In this document: piece after piece, positions 55,528 to 64,000 of the stretch
Layout: each line of letters opens with the position of its first letter
How positions within the stretch are numbered: the first letter of the stretch is position 1
Origin: Prochlorococcus sp. AG-347-I21
GTDB lineage: Bacteria; Cyanobacteriota; Cyanobacteriia; PCC-6307; Cyanobiaceae
Assembly: GCA_003279055.1 (NCBI GenBank)
Contig: QCBP01000008.1
Coordinates: 18,318-82,317, forward strand
Length of the DNA stretch: 64,000 nucleotides
Direction of reading: 5' to 3'
Translations under genes and position numbers: made by a program
Notes under the pieces: generated by a model
Told to the model about the DNA's origin: nothing
The model's input: the letters and a program-made list of their open reading frames with translations, nothing else
The model's database searches: none

Positions 55528-56196
55528 ATGCAGGCTGTAATTTTAACAGGTATAGTCGCAGGATTTGTTCATGTAGTTAGTGGCGCTGATCATCTAATTG
55601 CAATGGCACCAGCAGCTATTAATAATCCCCAAAAAGCTCTTAAAAATAGTTTCTCATGGGGCTTGGGACATTCTTCAGGAGTCCTCTTGTTAGCTTTTCT
55701 AGCGATTTTTATTAAGGATATTACGCCATTAAACAAATTTTCTAGTATTGCCGAATTCCTAGTTGGAATTTCACTTCTAACTGTTGGAGTATTTGCTATA
55801 AAAAATTCTTTTCAATTAAGTATCCACTCGCACTCCCATAAGCATGAGAATGGAATTGCCCATCGTCACTTTCACTTTCATGTTAAGGAACAAAAAAATG
55901 ATAAGCACTCACATGCTTTGACTGGTTTAGGCTTGCTACACGGTATAGCTGGAGGTTCACATTTTCTTGCAGTTCTTCCTGCTTTAGCACTACCTTTAAC
56001 AAGCGCTTGCTTATATTTGATTTCATATTTGATTGGTTCACTCCTAAGTATGAATCTTTTTGCTTGTTTAATATCTTTTACTACCTTTAAAGCAAGTCAA
56101 AAATTTATTAAAAGATTAATAGCTTTAGCAGGAGGGCTTTCCTTTTCTTTGGGATTATTTTGGATTCAAAGAAGTGCTTCTGTTTTTTTGAATTAA
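55528..56196 (+). CDS. NicO/UreH-like metal permease, probably nickel
   Basis: 222-aa protein with about six membrane helices. The first holds HVVSGADHLIAMAPAA, like the nickel-binding HxxxxDH motif of nickel/cobalt permeases, and a related GLLHGIAGGSHFLA follows in the second half. A histidine-rich loop sits between (IHSHSHKHENG, HRHFHFHVK, KHSHA). It converges on sodX and overlaps its 3' end by 42 bases, placing it next to the nickel SOD genes, so nickel import is the best guess. Confidence 0.8.
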   Translation: MQAVILTGIVAGFVHVVSGADHLIAMAPAAINNPQKALKNSFSWGLGHSSGVLLLAFLAIFIKDITPLNKFSSIAEFLVGISLLTVGVFAIKNSFQLSIHSHSHKHENGIAHRHFHFHVKEQKNDKHSHALTGLGLLHGIAGGSHFLAVLPALALPLTSACLYLISYLIGSLLSMNLFACLISFTTFKASQKFIKRLIALAGGLSFSLGLFWIQRSASVFLN

Positions 56197-56547
56197 AAAA
56201 TTTTTTAGTTTAGGAATAATTAATTTAGAGGTGACAATCCCAATTATTTTTTCGTTATTGATTAATCCAAATTTATTACTATCCCTACTAAATTCAATAT
56301 TATCGCCAATAACCTCAATGTTATTTTGATTTACTGAATTTATCCTTTTTATTAGGTTTATATTTTTAATTGGATGATTAAAAATAACTATTTGTCGATT
56401 TTTAAGTATTGATTTATTCTTTTTATATTTTTTAAAAAACACAATATCACCTTCTTTTAGGTAAGGAAACATCGATTGACCACGAATAATCGCAGATTTT
56501 CTTAAACCTAAAAAAAATAAAATAAAATCAAAAAAACTTTTGAAAAT
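56155..56547 (-). CDS. sodX: Nickel-type SOD maturation protease SodX
   Basis: S26-like signal-peptidase-fold protease that removes the SodN propeptide. The track ORF starts at the Met of the SMFPYL motif and so would lose the catalytic Ser, but the frame is open upstream to 56559 and reads a membrane segment (SFFDFILFFLGLRKSAII) and RGQSMFPYLKEGDIVFF. No ATG/GTG/TTG exists there. The ATT at 56547 gives a sensible N-terminus and lies only 9 bases beyond the sodN stop, so coupling with sodN is likely. The general-base Lys region is at LIKRINSV, about residue 65 of the extended protein. Confidence 0.83.
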   Translation of the reverse strand: MFKSFFDFILFFLGLRKSAIIRGQSMFPYLKEGDIVFFKKYKKNKSILKNRQIVIFNHPIKNINLIKRINSVNQNNIEVIGDNIEFSRDSNKFGLINNEKIIGIVTSKLIIPKLKNFLIQKNRSTSLNPK

Positions 56548-56555
56548 AACTCTGA

Positions 56556-57029
56556 TTAACTAGCTTTTACAAAAGCGTCTGATCTTCCTTTTGAAGCCCA
56601 GAAAATATTATGAATTTTTTCTACATAACTCATTAGTTCTTCAGCTTGGGCTAAGTCAATATTAACTTTGCATGCACTGCATAATTTGGCCGCCTTCCAG
56701 ATGGTTTCATGTAAGTCTGGATAAGTTTCTAAGTGAACTGGTTTGAAGTAATCTGTCCACAAAATTAGAATCTCCTTCTTTGTTTCTTTTGCTTGCTCTT
56801 CTTTAACTGCAACATATCTAGAAAATGTATTACTGTATGCAGCCCACTCTGCTGAATCAGTGCTAGAAGGAGCTTCTAATGCAATAAGTTTTTTTGTCAT
56901 TGATAAAACTGCTTCAGCTGCAACTCTCGTAGATGCTGGGTCGTAAACACCACAAGGACCATCGCAGTGAGCATGGACTGTCATTGGTGATTTTTTATCT
57001 AGAAAAGAATTGATGAATTTACTTAACAT
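56556..57029 (-). CDS. sodN: Nickel superoxide dismutase
   Basis: Ni-SOD converts superoxide to peroxide and oxygen. The nickel hook HCDGPCGVYDPA follows a propeptide of about 20 residues (MLSKFINSFLDKKSPMTVHA), which SodX removes so that the mature protein starts with the nickel-ligating His. The remaining four-helix bundle is as in marine picocyanobacteria. 157 aa. It replaces iron SOD, saving iron in the open ocean. Confidence 0.97.
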   Translation of the reverse strand: MLSKFINSFLDKKSPMTVHAHCDGPCGVYDPASTRVAAEAVLSMTKKLIALEAPSSTDSAEWAAYSNTFSRYVAVKEEQAKETKKEILILWTDYFKPVHLETYPDLHETIWKAAKLCSACKVNIDLAQAEELMSYVEKIHNIFWASKGRSDAFVKAS

Positions 57030-57107
57030 TTCAAATATTTGGTGTTGTATATATATTACTTGGAGATTAACTAAATTGAAAAGTCTTAGATATTTTTCTT
57101 ACTTAAT

Positions 57108-57680
57108 TTAATTGACTTTTAATAATTCAACTTCAAATATTAAAGTCGCATTGGCAGGTATTACATTTCCAGCTCCTCTTGATCCGTATCCAAGTTCCGG
57201 AGGTATTGTTAATTTTCTTTTTCCTCCAACTTTCATGCCTGCTACACCTTCGTCCCAACCTTTTATTACTCGTCCAGCACCTAAGGGAAAGCTGAATGGA
57301 GCTCTGCCGATACTGGTATCAAATTGTGTCCCGTCTTCTAGTGTTCCTGTGTAATTTACAGTAACTGTTTGCCCCGCACTAGCCTCATCTCCTTCCCCGT
57401 TTACTATATCTGCAATAATTAGACCACTTTCTGTAGTCCTTGAATTGTTGTCTGATGGTGTTTCTTCTGCCATAGCGAAAAGTATAGGATTTGGATCTGA
57501 TGGGTCTAGTTCAAATAAATTATTATTTGAGACATTTGATGATTTTGCAACAGGTGCTCTTTGAACTGACTGAGTTTCTGATTCAGCAGCATTTACAATT
57601 TGAGGTGAATTAAATTGACTGAAAAGAGTCAATGAAACACAAAAAACAAAAACTGCAAAACTAATAAAGACTTCTTTCAC
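57108..57680 (-). CDS. FKBP-type peptidyl-prolyl isomerase, exported
   Basis: 190 aa. An N-terminal hydrophobic signal or anchor ([18 protein letters not shown]) and a low-complexity linker to about residue 80 precede a complete FKBP domain (about 85-190): [39 protein letters not shown] and [20 protein letters not shown]. It probably folds proteins in the periplasm or thylakoid lumen. It is upstream of sodN on the same strand. Confidence 0.92.
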   Translation of the reverse strand: MKEVFISFAVFVFCVSLTLFSQFNSPQIVNAAESETQSVQRAPVAKSSNVSNNNLFELDPSDPNPILFAMAEETPSDNNSRTTESGLIIADIVNGEGDEASAGQTVTVNYTGTLEDGTQFDTSIGRAPFSFPLGAGRVIKGWDEGVAGMKVGGKRKLTIPPELGYGSRGAGNVIPANATLIFEVELLKVN

Positions 57681-57765
57681 TTAAATTTTGAAAGTTAATA
57701 GAACTAGTCTACAGAATGAAGGTACAATAAATGGGTGATTATAAATTTAATTTCGTGATTTTAGG

Positions 57766-59253
57766 TTGTTAATCCCAACTCAAATTAAAAGTCTAAGACA
57801 ATATTTTTACCCTTGTTTAGGAGGGATTTTAGGAGGAATTTCAGTCTCAACTCATTTTTGGCTGATTTTTATGCCGATATCATTATTTATTTTATGGAAG
57901 GGAAGTGAAAGGAGAGTAGCAAATTTTTGTTGGGGTTTTTTCTTTATCTTGATAAGTCATTCTTGGCTTTATGATCTTCATCCCTTGACATGGCTTGGGT
58001 TTTCATGGCTTGCAAGTTTAATTATTGCCATTTTAATATTATTATTTTGCGCTTTTTTGGGTGGGATATTAGTTTATTTATGGGGATTGTTAGTTGAAAT
58101 TATTCTCTGGAAAGAGGATGTTTTCAAAATGAAAATATTATCTTTAACAGTAAAAGTATTTTTTTTATCTTTGACTTGGGGTATTGGTGAATTGATACTT
58201 TCTCAAACACCTTTTTTTTGGATAGGTTTAGGAGAGAGTCTTATCCCAGGTGATATTTATCTTGCTGGTTTAGCGAGATGGATTGGTGCAAGTGGTTTAT
58301 GCGTATTACAAATATTGACTGGATTTTGGATTTTTTATATTCAAGGTAGATGGGAAAGAAAACTTTACTTTAAAAAAATATTTCTTTTAGGACTTTTGGT
58401 TTTTATTTTCTTACATTTATTTGGAGGTTTAACAACTCCAATAAAAAGAAATTATGAATATCCAGTAGCTATTTGGCAAACTAATATACCAACAAGAGAA
58501 AAATTAACAATAAATGATGAATTTATTGAAGAAAAGCTATCAATCGCTCAACAATATGCTTTATCAAACAAAGCGAAACTTCTTGTTGCTCCTGAAGGAA
58601 CTCTATCCAATAATTTTTATTTTTCTAAAGGAATTAAGGTTAATACCTTGTCAGGAGGTTTCAGAAATTCAAATAATGAGTTAAGAAGTTCTTTACTCAG
58701 ATTTCAAATTGGAGATAAATCTTTTACCTCATTTATAGATAAAAATAGACTTGTTCCAATAGGTGAAAAAATACCTAGATTTCTAGATAGTTCTTCAAGA
58801 GGATTATCTGCATTTGGAGGAATTCATCCAGGCTCTGATTCAAGATTTTTTGATCCTAAATTTACACCCCCACTAGCAGTAGCCATATGTTACGAAATTA
58901 GTGATGGACTAAAAATAAGAAAGGCTATTAATAGCGGTGCAAAACTAATAATAACTGCAGCAAATTTAGATCCATATCCCGCTAAGCTTTATAATCAATT
59001 CCTATCTTTGGCTAGATTAAGAAGTATTGAAAATAAGAAAAATAATTTACTAGTATCAAATACTGGCCCCTCGGGCTTAGTTCAAGATGATGGAAAAATA
59101 ATTAAACTTTTAGATTATGATGTTGAGCAAAATGAAATAGTGTTCCCTTATTTTTCATCCGACAAGACTTTCTATACAAAATTTGGAGATAAACCTATTT
59201 TGTTTTTGTTTATATTATTTATGGGATTAAATTATTTTTGGAAAATTAACTAA
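57766..59253 (+). CDS. lnt: Apolipoprotein N-acyltransferase
   Basis: Adds the third acyl chain to lipoproteins. 495 aa with about six membrane helices (to about 225) and a C-terminal nitrilase-like domain with the triad: Glu in VAPEGTLS, Lys in [10 protein letters not shown] and Cys in AICYEISDG. The start is TTG. It overlaps the convergent mnmA by 8 bases. A lipoprotein relic in this window (38431-38643) would have been a substrate. Confidence 0.92.
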   Translation: MLIPTQIKSLRQYFYPCLGGILGGISVSTHFWLIFMPISLFILWKGSERRVANFCWGFFFILISHSWLYDLHPLTWLGFSWLASLIIAILILLFCAFLGGILVYLWGLLVEIILWKEDVFKMKILSLTVKVFFLSLTWGIGELILSQTPFFWIGLGESLIPGDIYLAGLARWIGASGLCVLQILTGFWIFYIQGRWERKLYFKKIFLLGLLVFIFLHLFGGLTTPIKRNYEYPVAIWQTNIPTREKLTINDEFIEEKLSIAQQYALSNKAKLLVAPEGTLSNNFYFSKGIKVNTLSGGFRNSNNELRSSLLRFQIGDKSFTSFIDKNRLVPIGEKIPRFLDSSSRGLSAFGGIHPGSDSRFFDPKFTPPLAVAICYEISDGLKIRKAINSGAKLIITAANLDPYPAKLYNQFLSLARLRSIENKKNNLLVSNTGPSGLVQDDGKIIKLLDYDVEQNEIVFPYFSSDKTFYTKFGDKPILFLFILFMGLNYFWKIN

Positions 59254-60403
59254 TTAATCCACCACCTAATAAAATATCACCTTTATAAAAAACCGCAGCT
59301 TGTCCTGGCGTTACTGAACTTTGACTTTCTTCAAAAATTAATTTAAATGTTGTAATTGTATTGTCTAAATTTTTCAAAGGTATTAATGTACCTTTTACTG
59401 GATTACTTCTATATCTGATTTGTGCTTCTACTTCTATCTCTTGCTCAGGTTCTTCGATTGAAACCCAGTTAACCTTACTAATTATTGCTTCTTTATTAAA
59501 TAGATCACTTTTATCTGCTACATAAACTATATTTTTTGCCCTGTCTAAACTTTTTACATATAGTGGTTCCGGCCAAGCAATGCCCAACCCTTTTCTCTGA
59601 CCTACCGTAAAGTGCTGAATTCCATTGTGAGTCCCAAGGACTTCCCCATTTACATGCACAATTTCTCCTTCTTTGGGTTCTATGTGTTTGTCGATAAATA
59701 TCTGCATTGATCCATAATGCTCAACTAAACATAAATCTTGACTTTCTGGTTTTTGAGCAGTTCTAAGACCTAATCTTAGGGCTTCCTTTCTTGTTTCTTC
59801 TTTTTTCATTTCACCAAGAGGAAATTCTAATCTGCTTAGTACTTCTTGAGAAAGAGAATAAAGAAAATAACTTTGGTCTTTGTTTTTGTCAGCACCTCTA
59901 AGAAGAAGGAATTCCTTAAATACTAGGCTCTTACAATCAAGTGGTTTAGTATAAGATGATTTATTTATCCTTGCGTAATGTCCGGTCGCAATATGAGTAA
60001 AGTCTTTTTTGCTTATTGCGTAATTGAGCATCTCTTCAAACTTGACATTCTTGTTGCACATTGAACATGGAAGTGGAGTGAATCCTTTCTCATAGCTTTC
60101 AGTAGTTTTTTTAATTACCTCTCTTTCGAAAATTTCTCTTGAGTCTATTATTTTATGGTTAATTCCCAAATCTTCACAAAGGCCAGCAGCATCTACTAAT
60201 CCTTCAGAACAACATGAGCCTTGTCCTTTCATTAGCCAGAGAGTTAGTCCCTCAACATTCCAGCCTTTTTCTACAAGAAGGGCAGCTGAAAGGGAACTAT
60301 CTACACCACCAGAAAGACCTACAATAATATTTTTCTTCTTTTTAGTTTTATTATTAGAAGAAAAAAAGTTCTCTAATTTTTTATCCTTTTGTGTCTTTAA
60401 CAT
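59246..60403 (-). CDS. mnmA: tRNA 2-thiouridylase MnmA
   Basis: Thiolates U34 of tRNA-Lys/Glu/Gln. 385 aa with the PP-loop [16 protein letters not shown], the catalytic Cys in [31 protein letters not shown] and the second Cys in [11 protein letters not shown]. An N-terminal tail of about 25 residues precedes the PP-loop. Confidence 0.95.
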   Translation of the reverse strand: MLKTQKDKKLENFFSSNNKTKKKKNIIVGLSGGVDSSLSAALLVEKGWNVEGLTLWLMKGQGSCCSEGLVDAAGLCEDLGINHKIIDSREIFEREVIKKTTESYEKGFTPLPCSMCNKNVKFEEMLNYAISKKDFTHIATGHYARINKSSYTKPLDCKSLVFKEFLLLRGADKNKDQSYFLYSLSQEVLSRLEFPLGEMKKEETRKEALRLGLRTAQKPESQDLCLVEHYGSMQIFIDKHIEPKEGEIVHVNGEVLGTHNGIQHFTVGQRKGLGIAWPEPLYVKSLDRAKNIVYVADKSDLFNKEAIISKVNWVSIEEPEQEIEVEAQIRYRSNPVKGTLIPLKNLDNTITTFKLIFEESQSSVTPGQAAVFYKGDILLGGGLIS

Positions 60404-60449
60404 GGAAGTTTAAATTTTTAAAAAGTACTTCAATTGCTTTGTACTCATT

Positions 60450-62015
60450 ATGAATGAAATTGTATGGCCAACAATTGACTCTGAACATTTAATTGTTGAT
60501 TCAAAGCAAATGTTGATATTAGAGAAAGAAATGTTTTCTGATGGAATGCCACAAGAAGCATTGATGGAAAAAGCTGGTATCCAAATTAGTAGATGGCTCT
60601 TAAAAAAGAAACATCTTCTCAAGCATGGAATAACTGTTTTTATAGGTCCTGGGCATAATGGCGGGGATGGTGCAGTAATAGCTAGAGAACTTTTTTTGAG
60701 AGGTTTTTTTGTTCAGGTATGGTGTCCATTACCGATAAAAAAAACATTAACAAGTAATCACATTAATTATCTTACATCTATTGGTGTCACAAAATTAGTA
60801 GAGCCTCCTGATGCAAATGGGAAAGATCTTTGGATAGATGCAGTTTTTGGTAATAATCAAACAAGAAAGGTTGATGATAAATTAATTAAACTGTTTAATC
60901 AAAAATTTCATAAAAAATATGGAAAGATAATAAGTATTGATATCCCAACAGGATTACGTCCTGATAAAGGAGAGCCTTTTTTAGATAACGCAGTAAAGGC
61001 AGACTATACCTTGGCCATTGGTCTTTATAAGATTGGGTTGACCCAAGATTCTGCTTTGCCTTTTATTGGAGAATTGCACCACATAGATGTTGGGATTCCT
61101 ATTAGTAAACTGTCCAAAGTTGATAAAAAGATTTTTAAGGTTACTTACAAAGATATAAAAAATATTGATTTACCTTCTTTACCAAAGAACTCTAACAAAT
61201 ATAAAAGAGGTAGAACATTATTAATAGCTGGAAGTGAAAAATATCCTGGCGCTGCATACTTAGCATTAAAAGGCGCAATATCAAGTGGAGCAGGCTTTAT
61301 CTCTGCAATCCTGCCCAATTTAGTTGCTGAATCTGTTTGGCAAGTTGCCCCAGAAATAGTTTTGCGAGGAACTATGCAATCTAACAATAATGGTAATGCA
61401 TCCTTATTCAGTGCATTAAAGAATATTGATTTATCTGCATATGATTCATTAGCTGTCGGTCCAGGAATAGGAATAGATATTGTTGATTGGCAAAAATCAA
61501 AAGATTACCTTGTGGGTTTTGAAGGGTTATTAATCTTGGATGCAGATGCACTCAATAGAATTGCGGAATTTAAATTAGGATCAAATTTCTTCTTAGAGAG
61601 AAAATTTAAAACATGGATTACGCCTCATAGCAAAGAATTCTCAAGGTTATTCCCTCATATAAAATGTGATACTAATGTTGAAAGAGCTATTCAGGCAGCA
61701 AAAGAATTTAATATCGGTGTTTTGTTAAAGGGAGCCAACAGCATAGTTGCTGATAATAAAAAAGCATGGCAACTATTTGGGACTGATTCTCAGACAGCTA
61801 GAGCTGGATTAGGTGATCTTTTATCTGGATTTATAGCTGGTAGTTCTGCGATTGATTTAACTTTTTGTAGAAACATAACAACTGATTTTTTTGCTAAATA
61901 CGTACTTTTACATTCATTTGCTGCATCAAAGTGTAGAAAGGGGTCGAATGCATCTGTTATTGGTGATGAATTATCAAAGTTAATGAGAAATAGGAAAATG
62001 AGACAAATATCTTGA
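60450..62015 (+). CDS. nnr: Bifunctional NAD(P)H-hydrate epimerase/dehydratase
   Basis: Repairs hydrated NAD(P)H. The N-terminal YjeF_N epimerase domain has FIGPGHNGGDGAVIARELFL. The C-terminal ribokinase-like dehydratase domain (about 245-515) has AGSEKYPGAAYLALKGA, VGPGIG, LLILDADALN, ITPHSKEFSRLFP and GLGDLLSGFIAG. 521 aa is the usual fused form (NnrE-NnrD). It is divergent from mnmA across 46 bases. Confidence 0.94.
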   Translation: MNEIVWPTIDSEHLIVDSKQMLILEKEMFSDGMPQEALMEKAGIQISRWLLKKKHLLKHGITVFIGPGHNGGDGAVIARELFLRGFFVQVWCPLPIKKTLTSNHINYLTSIGVTKLVEPPDANGKDLWIDAVFGNNQTRKVDDKLIKLFNQKFHKKYGKIISIDIPTGLRPDKGEPFLDNAVKADYTLAIGLYKIGLTQDSALPFIGELHHIDVGIPISKLSKVDKKIFKVTYKDIKNIDLPSLPKNSNKYKRGRTLLIAGSEKYPGAAYLALKGAISSGAGFISAILPNLVAESVWQVAPEIVLRGTMQSNNNGNASLFSALKNIDLSAYDSLAVGPGIGIDIVDWQKSKDYLVGFEGLLILDADALNRIAEFKLGSNFFLERKFKTWITPHSKEFSRLFPHIKCDTNVERAIQAAKEFNIGVLLKGANSIVADNKKAWQLFGTDSQTARAGLGDLLSGFIAGSSAIDLTFCRNITTDFFAKYVLLHSFAASKCRKGSNASVIGDELSKLMRNRKMRQIS

Positions 62016-62153
62016 AAGAAACAATTAAAGAGAGTTATTTATAGTTTTAAACACATAAATATACAAATATTACGCGAAATCTGAAGCGCGCATTAAATAT
62101 TTGGCTATTTCATAAAAAGTGTAGGAAAGTTTTAATACCTCATTAGGTAGAAA

Positions 62154-63095
62154 ATGGTTTCATCCATACCGGCACAAACTGACCCCCCAAAGAGAAGAGG
62201 TAATGACCCTATTAGTTGGTATTTGCAGAATATTGGTAGAGTTCCTTTGTTAACTCCTGCAGAAGAGATTGAATTAGGTAATCAGGTGCAAAGAATGATG
62301 ATTCTTACTGAAGATGGTCAATTGAATGATAAGAATAAAGAGTTTACAACGCAGCAAAAAAGGTTGATAAAAATTGGAAGAAGAGCGAAAGAAAGGATGA
62401 TGAAAGCGAATTTAAGATTAGTTGTTAGTGTGGCAAAAAAATACCAAGGAAAAGGACTTGAACTCCTCGACTTAGTTCAAGAAGGCTCTCTTGGTTTGGA
62501 AAGGGCAGTTGAAAAATTTGATCCTACAAGAGGATATAAGTTTTCTACGTATGCTTTTTGGTGGATACGACAAAGTATGACAAGAGCTATTGCTTGTCAA
62601 TCAAGAACAATCCGTTTACCAGTTCATTTAAGTGAAAGATTAGCAACCATAAGAAAAGTTAGTAGAGAATTGGCACATAAACTTGGTGCTATGCCAAGCA
62701 GAATTGAAATTGCAGAAGCAATGGAAATTGATGTCGAAGAGTTAGATTCTGTTTTGAGACAAGCCTTATCAACAAGCAGTTTAGATGCCCCCGTTAATGG
62801 TGACGATGGTAGGAGCTTTTTGGGTGATTTAATTGCAGACAGTAATAATGAAGAACCTCTTGATCAAGTTGAGCAGAAAATGCATCAAGAACAACTCGGT
62901 AAGTGGTTAAGTCATTTAAGTGAGCAAGAGCAACATGTTCTTAAATTAAGGTTTGGATTAGATGGAAATGAGAGACACACACTTGCAGAAATAGGAAGAT
63001 TGCTGGAGGTTTCTAGAGAAAGAGTTAGACAAGTTGAACTTAAGGCACTAAGAAAATTAAGAAATTTAACCAGAAAATTACCTAGCGGTATTTAA
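62154..63095 (+). CDS. Group 2 sigma-70 family RNA polymerase sigma factor
   Basis: 313 aa without the long region 1.1 of primary sigma factors. Region 1.2 starts DPISWYLQNIGRVPLLT. Region 2 shows NLRLVVSVAKKYQGKG, LLDLVQEGSLGLERAVEKFD and YKFSTYAFWWIRQSMTRAI. Region 4.2 shows HTLAEIGRLLEVSRERVRQVE. It is therefore an alternative RpoD-like sigma factor of the cyanobacterial group 2 type, linked to light, diel or nutrient responses. It ends 1 base from the convergent pdhA stop. Confidence 0.93.
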   Translation: MVSSIPAQTDPPKRRGNDPISWYLQNIGRVPLLTPAEEIELGNQVQRMMILTEDGQLNDKNKEFTTQQKRLIKIGRRAKERMMKANLRLVVSVAKKYQGKGLELLDLVQEGSLGLERAVEKFDPTRGYKFSTYAFWWIRQSMTRAIACQSRTIRLPVHLSERLATIRKVSRELAHKLGAMPSRIEIAEAMEIDVEELDSVLRQALSTSSLDAPVNGDDGRSFLGDLIADSNNEEPLDQVEQKMHQEQLGKWLSHLSEQEQHVLKLRFGLDGNERHTLAEIGRLLEVSRERVRQVELKALRKLRNLTRKLPSGI

Positions 63096-63096
63096 T

Positions 63097-64000
63097 CTAA
63101 TCATCGGCCCAAATATATTTGGTTAATTCTTCAGAAGGGGGTTCAGGCGCTTCAATAGCATTTTTAACTGAATCAGATATCTCTGAATCAATTTTCTTTT
63201 CAATTATTTTCAATTCATCTTCCGTAGCGAATTTACCGTCAATAATTTCTCTAGCTAACTTCTTAATAGGATCTCTTTTCCCCCAAAACTCCTTCTCTTT
63301 TTCAGACCTTAATTCATCTGGATCTGCAAGGGAATGCCCTCTATATCTATAAGTTAAACATTCTAAAAGTGTGGGTCCTTCTCCTGCTCTAGCGCGCTTA
63401 ATTGCTCTTTGTGCTGCTCCTCTTACTGCTAATACATCCATTCCATCAACTTCCTCGCCGTGCATACCAAAAGCAGATGCTTTTCTCCAGATTTCAGGAT
63501 TACTAGTAGCTCTATCATGAGCCATACCGATAGCCCATTTATTATTTTCAACAACAAAAATTATAGGTAATTTCCATAACTGGGCCATATTTAAGCATTC
63601 AAAAAACTGCCCATTATTGCAAGTCCCATCCCCAAAGAATGCTGCAGTTACAGCATCACTATTACTGTTATTAGCAACTTCCTTATTGTATTTACTTGAA
63701 AAGGCTGCTCCCAAGGCAACTGGAATTCCCTCTCCAATAAATGCGTATCCTCCGAGTAGATGATGCTCTCTTGAAAATAAGTGCATGGATCCTCCTCGGC
63801 CTTTGCTACAACCAGTAGCTTTCCCAAAAAGTTCACTCATCACTTCAAATGATGGGACACCCGCACTTAGTGCGTGAACATGATCTCGATAGGTACTGCA
63901 AAACCAATCATGTTTCTTTTTCATGGCGCCTATCACACCAGTGCTGATAGCCTCTTGACCGTTATATAAATGAACGAAACCAAACATTTTCCCCCTGTAA
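63097..64000 (-). CDS. pdhA: Pyruvate dehydrogenase E1 alpha subunit (5' partial)
   Basis: Thiamine-diphosphate-dependent decarboxylase subunit. The track starts at an internal Met (63987), but the frame is open to the window edge and reads [17 protein letters not shown], so the N-terminus lies outside. TPP-binding motif: [20 protein letters not shown] then [27 protein letters not shown] and the C-terminus are complete. About 300 of about 350 residues are visible. Confidence 0.95.
   Translation of the reverse strand, partial: YRGKMFGFVHLYNGQEAISTGVIGAMKKKHDWFCSTYRDHVHALSAGVPSFEVMSELFGKATGCSKGRGGSMHLFSREHHLLGGYAFIGEGIPVALGAAFSSKYNKEVANNSNSDAVTAAFFGDGTCNNGQFFECLNMAQLWKLPIIFVVENNKWAIGMAHDRATSNPEIWRKASAFGMHGEEVDGMDVLAVRGAAQRAIKRARAGEGPTLLECLTYRYRGHSLADPDELRSEKEKEFWGKRDPIKKLAREIIDGKFATEDELKIIEKKIDSEISDSVKNAIEAPEPPSEELTKYIWADD

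Noticed and set aside
1-64000. CRISPR arrays, insertion sequences, prophage, toxin-antitoxin or restriction systems
   Set aside because: No regularly spaced repeats, transposase, integrase or defence-type motifs were found in any listed ORF or intergenic region.

Overview
The window is a gene-dense, very AT-rich stretch (roughly 30% G+C by eye) of a picocyanobacterial chromosome, most likely a high-light-adapted Prochlorococcus marinus. Pointers to this are the lrtA/HPF protein, a high-light-inducible (Hli) protein, the NblS-type sensor kinase, a nickel superoxide dismutase with its protease, a clpR-clpP3 pair, cyanobacterial DUF3086/DUF3119/DUF1825 proteins, and very short intergenic gaps. 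The exact ecotype or strain cannot be settled from the sequence. I see no insertion sequence, prophage, CRISPR array or rRNA operon. The window opens inside a yggS-type gene and closes inside pdhA.

Layout. 1-2.1 kb: yggS(partial)-sepF-proC, a conserved division cluster. 2.1-5.4 kb (minus): GT4 glycosyltransferase, recO, a DeoC-like protein and lrtA/hpf. 5.5-8.6 kb (plus): lipB, acyl-ACP/CoA synthetase and a YlqD-family protein. 8.6-12.8 kb: nblS and purD (minus) facing purC (plus). 12.9-19 kb (plus): envelope cluster bamA-lpxC-fabZ-lpxA-lpxB followed by msrA. 19-26.3 kb: pepA, a GIY-YIG protein, DUF1825, tyrS, pyrF, plsY, DUF3086, DUF3119 and an MlaE-type permease. 26.4-30 kb: a MelB/GlcH-like sugar symporter, tRNA-Gly and glgX. 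30.3-32.3 kb: small-protein zone with an unlisted 55-aa membrane ORF, HU, four small hypotheticals and an Hli protein. 32.4-37 kb (minus): cbiB, ilvC, clpP3, clpR and a PIN/TRAM membrane protein.

37-44.8 kb: hemW, a broken DUF3721-like lipoprotein gene, panB, the SRP RNA, then the cell-wall/division run ftsZ-ftsQ-(unknown)-ddl-miaB read from the minus strand. 44.9-50.2 kb: tRNA-His, a CodA-like amidohydrolase with a GlcD-like FAD oxidase, folC, argD and tRNA-Leu. 50.4-50.7 kb: two unlisted, overlapping micropeptide ORFs behind a TATAAT box. 50.7-55.5 kb: murA, a SpoU-type RNA methyltransferase, lpd and trpC. 55.5-57.7 kb: nickel module (NicO/UreH-like permease, sodX, sodN) and an FKBP isomerase. 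57.8-64 kb: lnt, mnmA, nnrE-nnrD, a group 2 sigma factor and pdhA.

Most genes are streamlined housekeeping: outer-membrane and peptidoglycan synthesis, division, purine, pyrimidine and amino-acid synthesis, tRNA modification, proteolysis and light/oxidative stress response. The parts most worth a second look are the unlisted small ORFs (30301-30468 minus; 50476-50681 plus), the DUF3721-like gene with an in-frame TGA, two genes (SpoU methyltransferase and sodX) whose conserved N-termini run upstream of any ATG/GTG/TTG, a DeoC homologue that appears to have lost its Schiff-base lysine, and the uncharacterised amidohydrolase/FAD-oxidase pair. No clearly new multi-gene defence or biosynthetic system was found.
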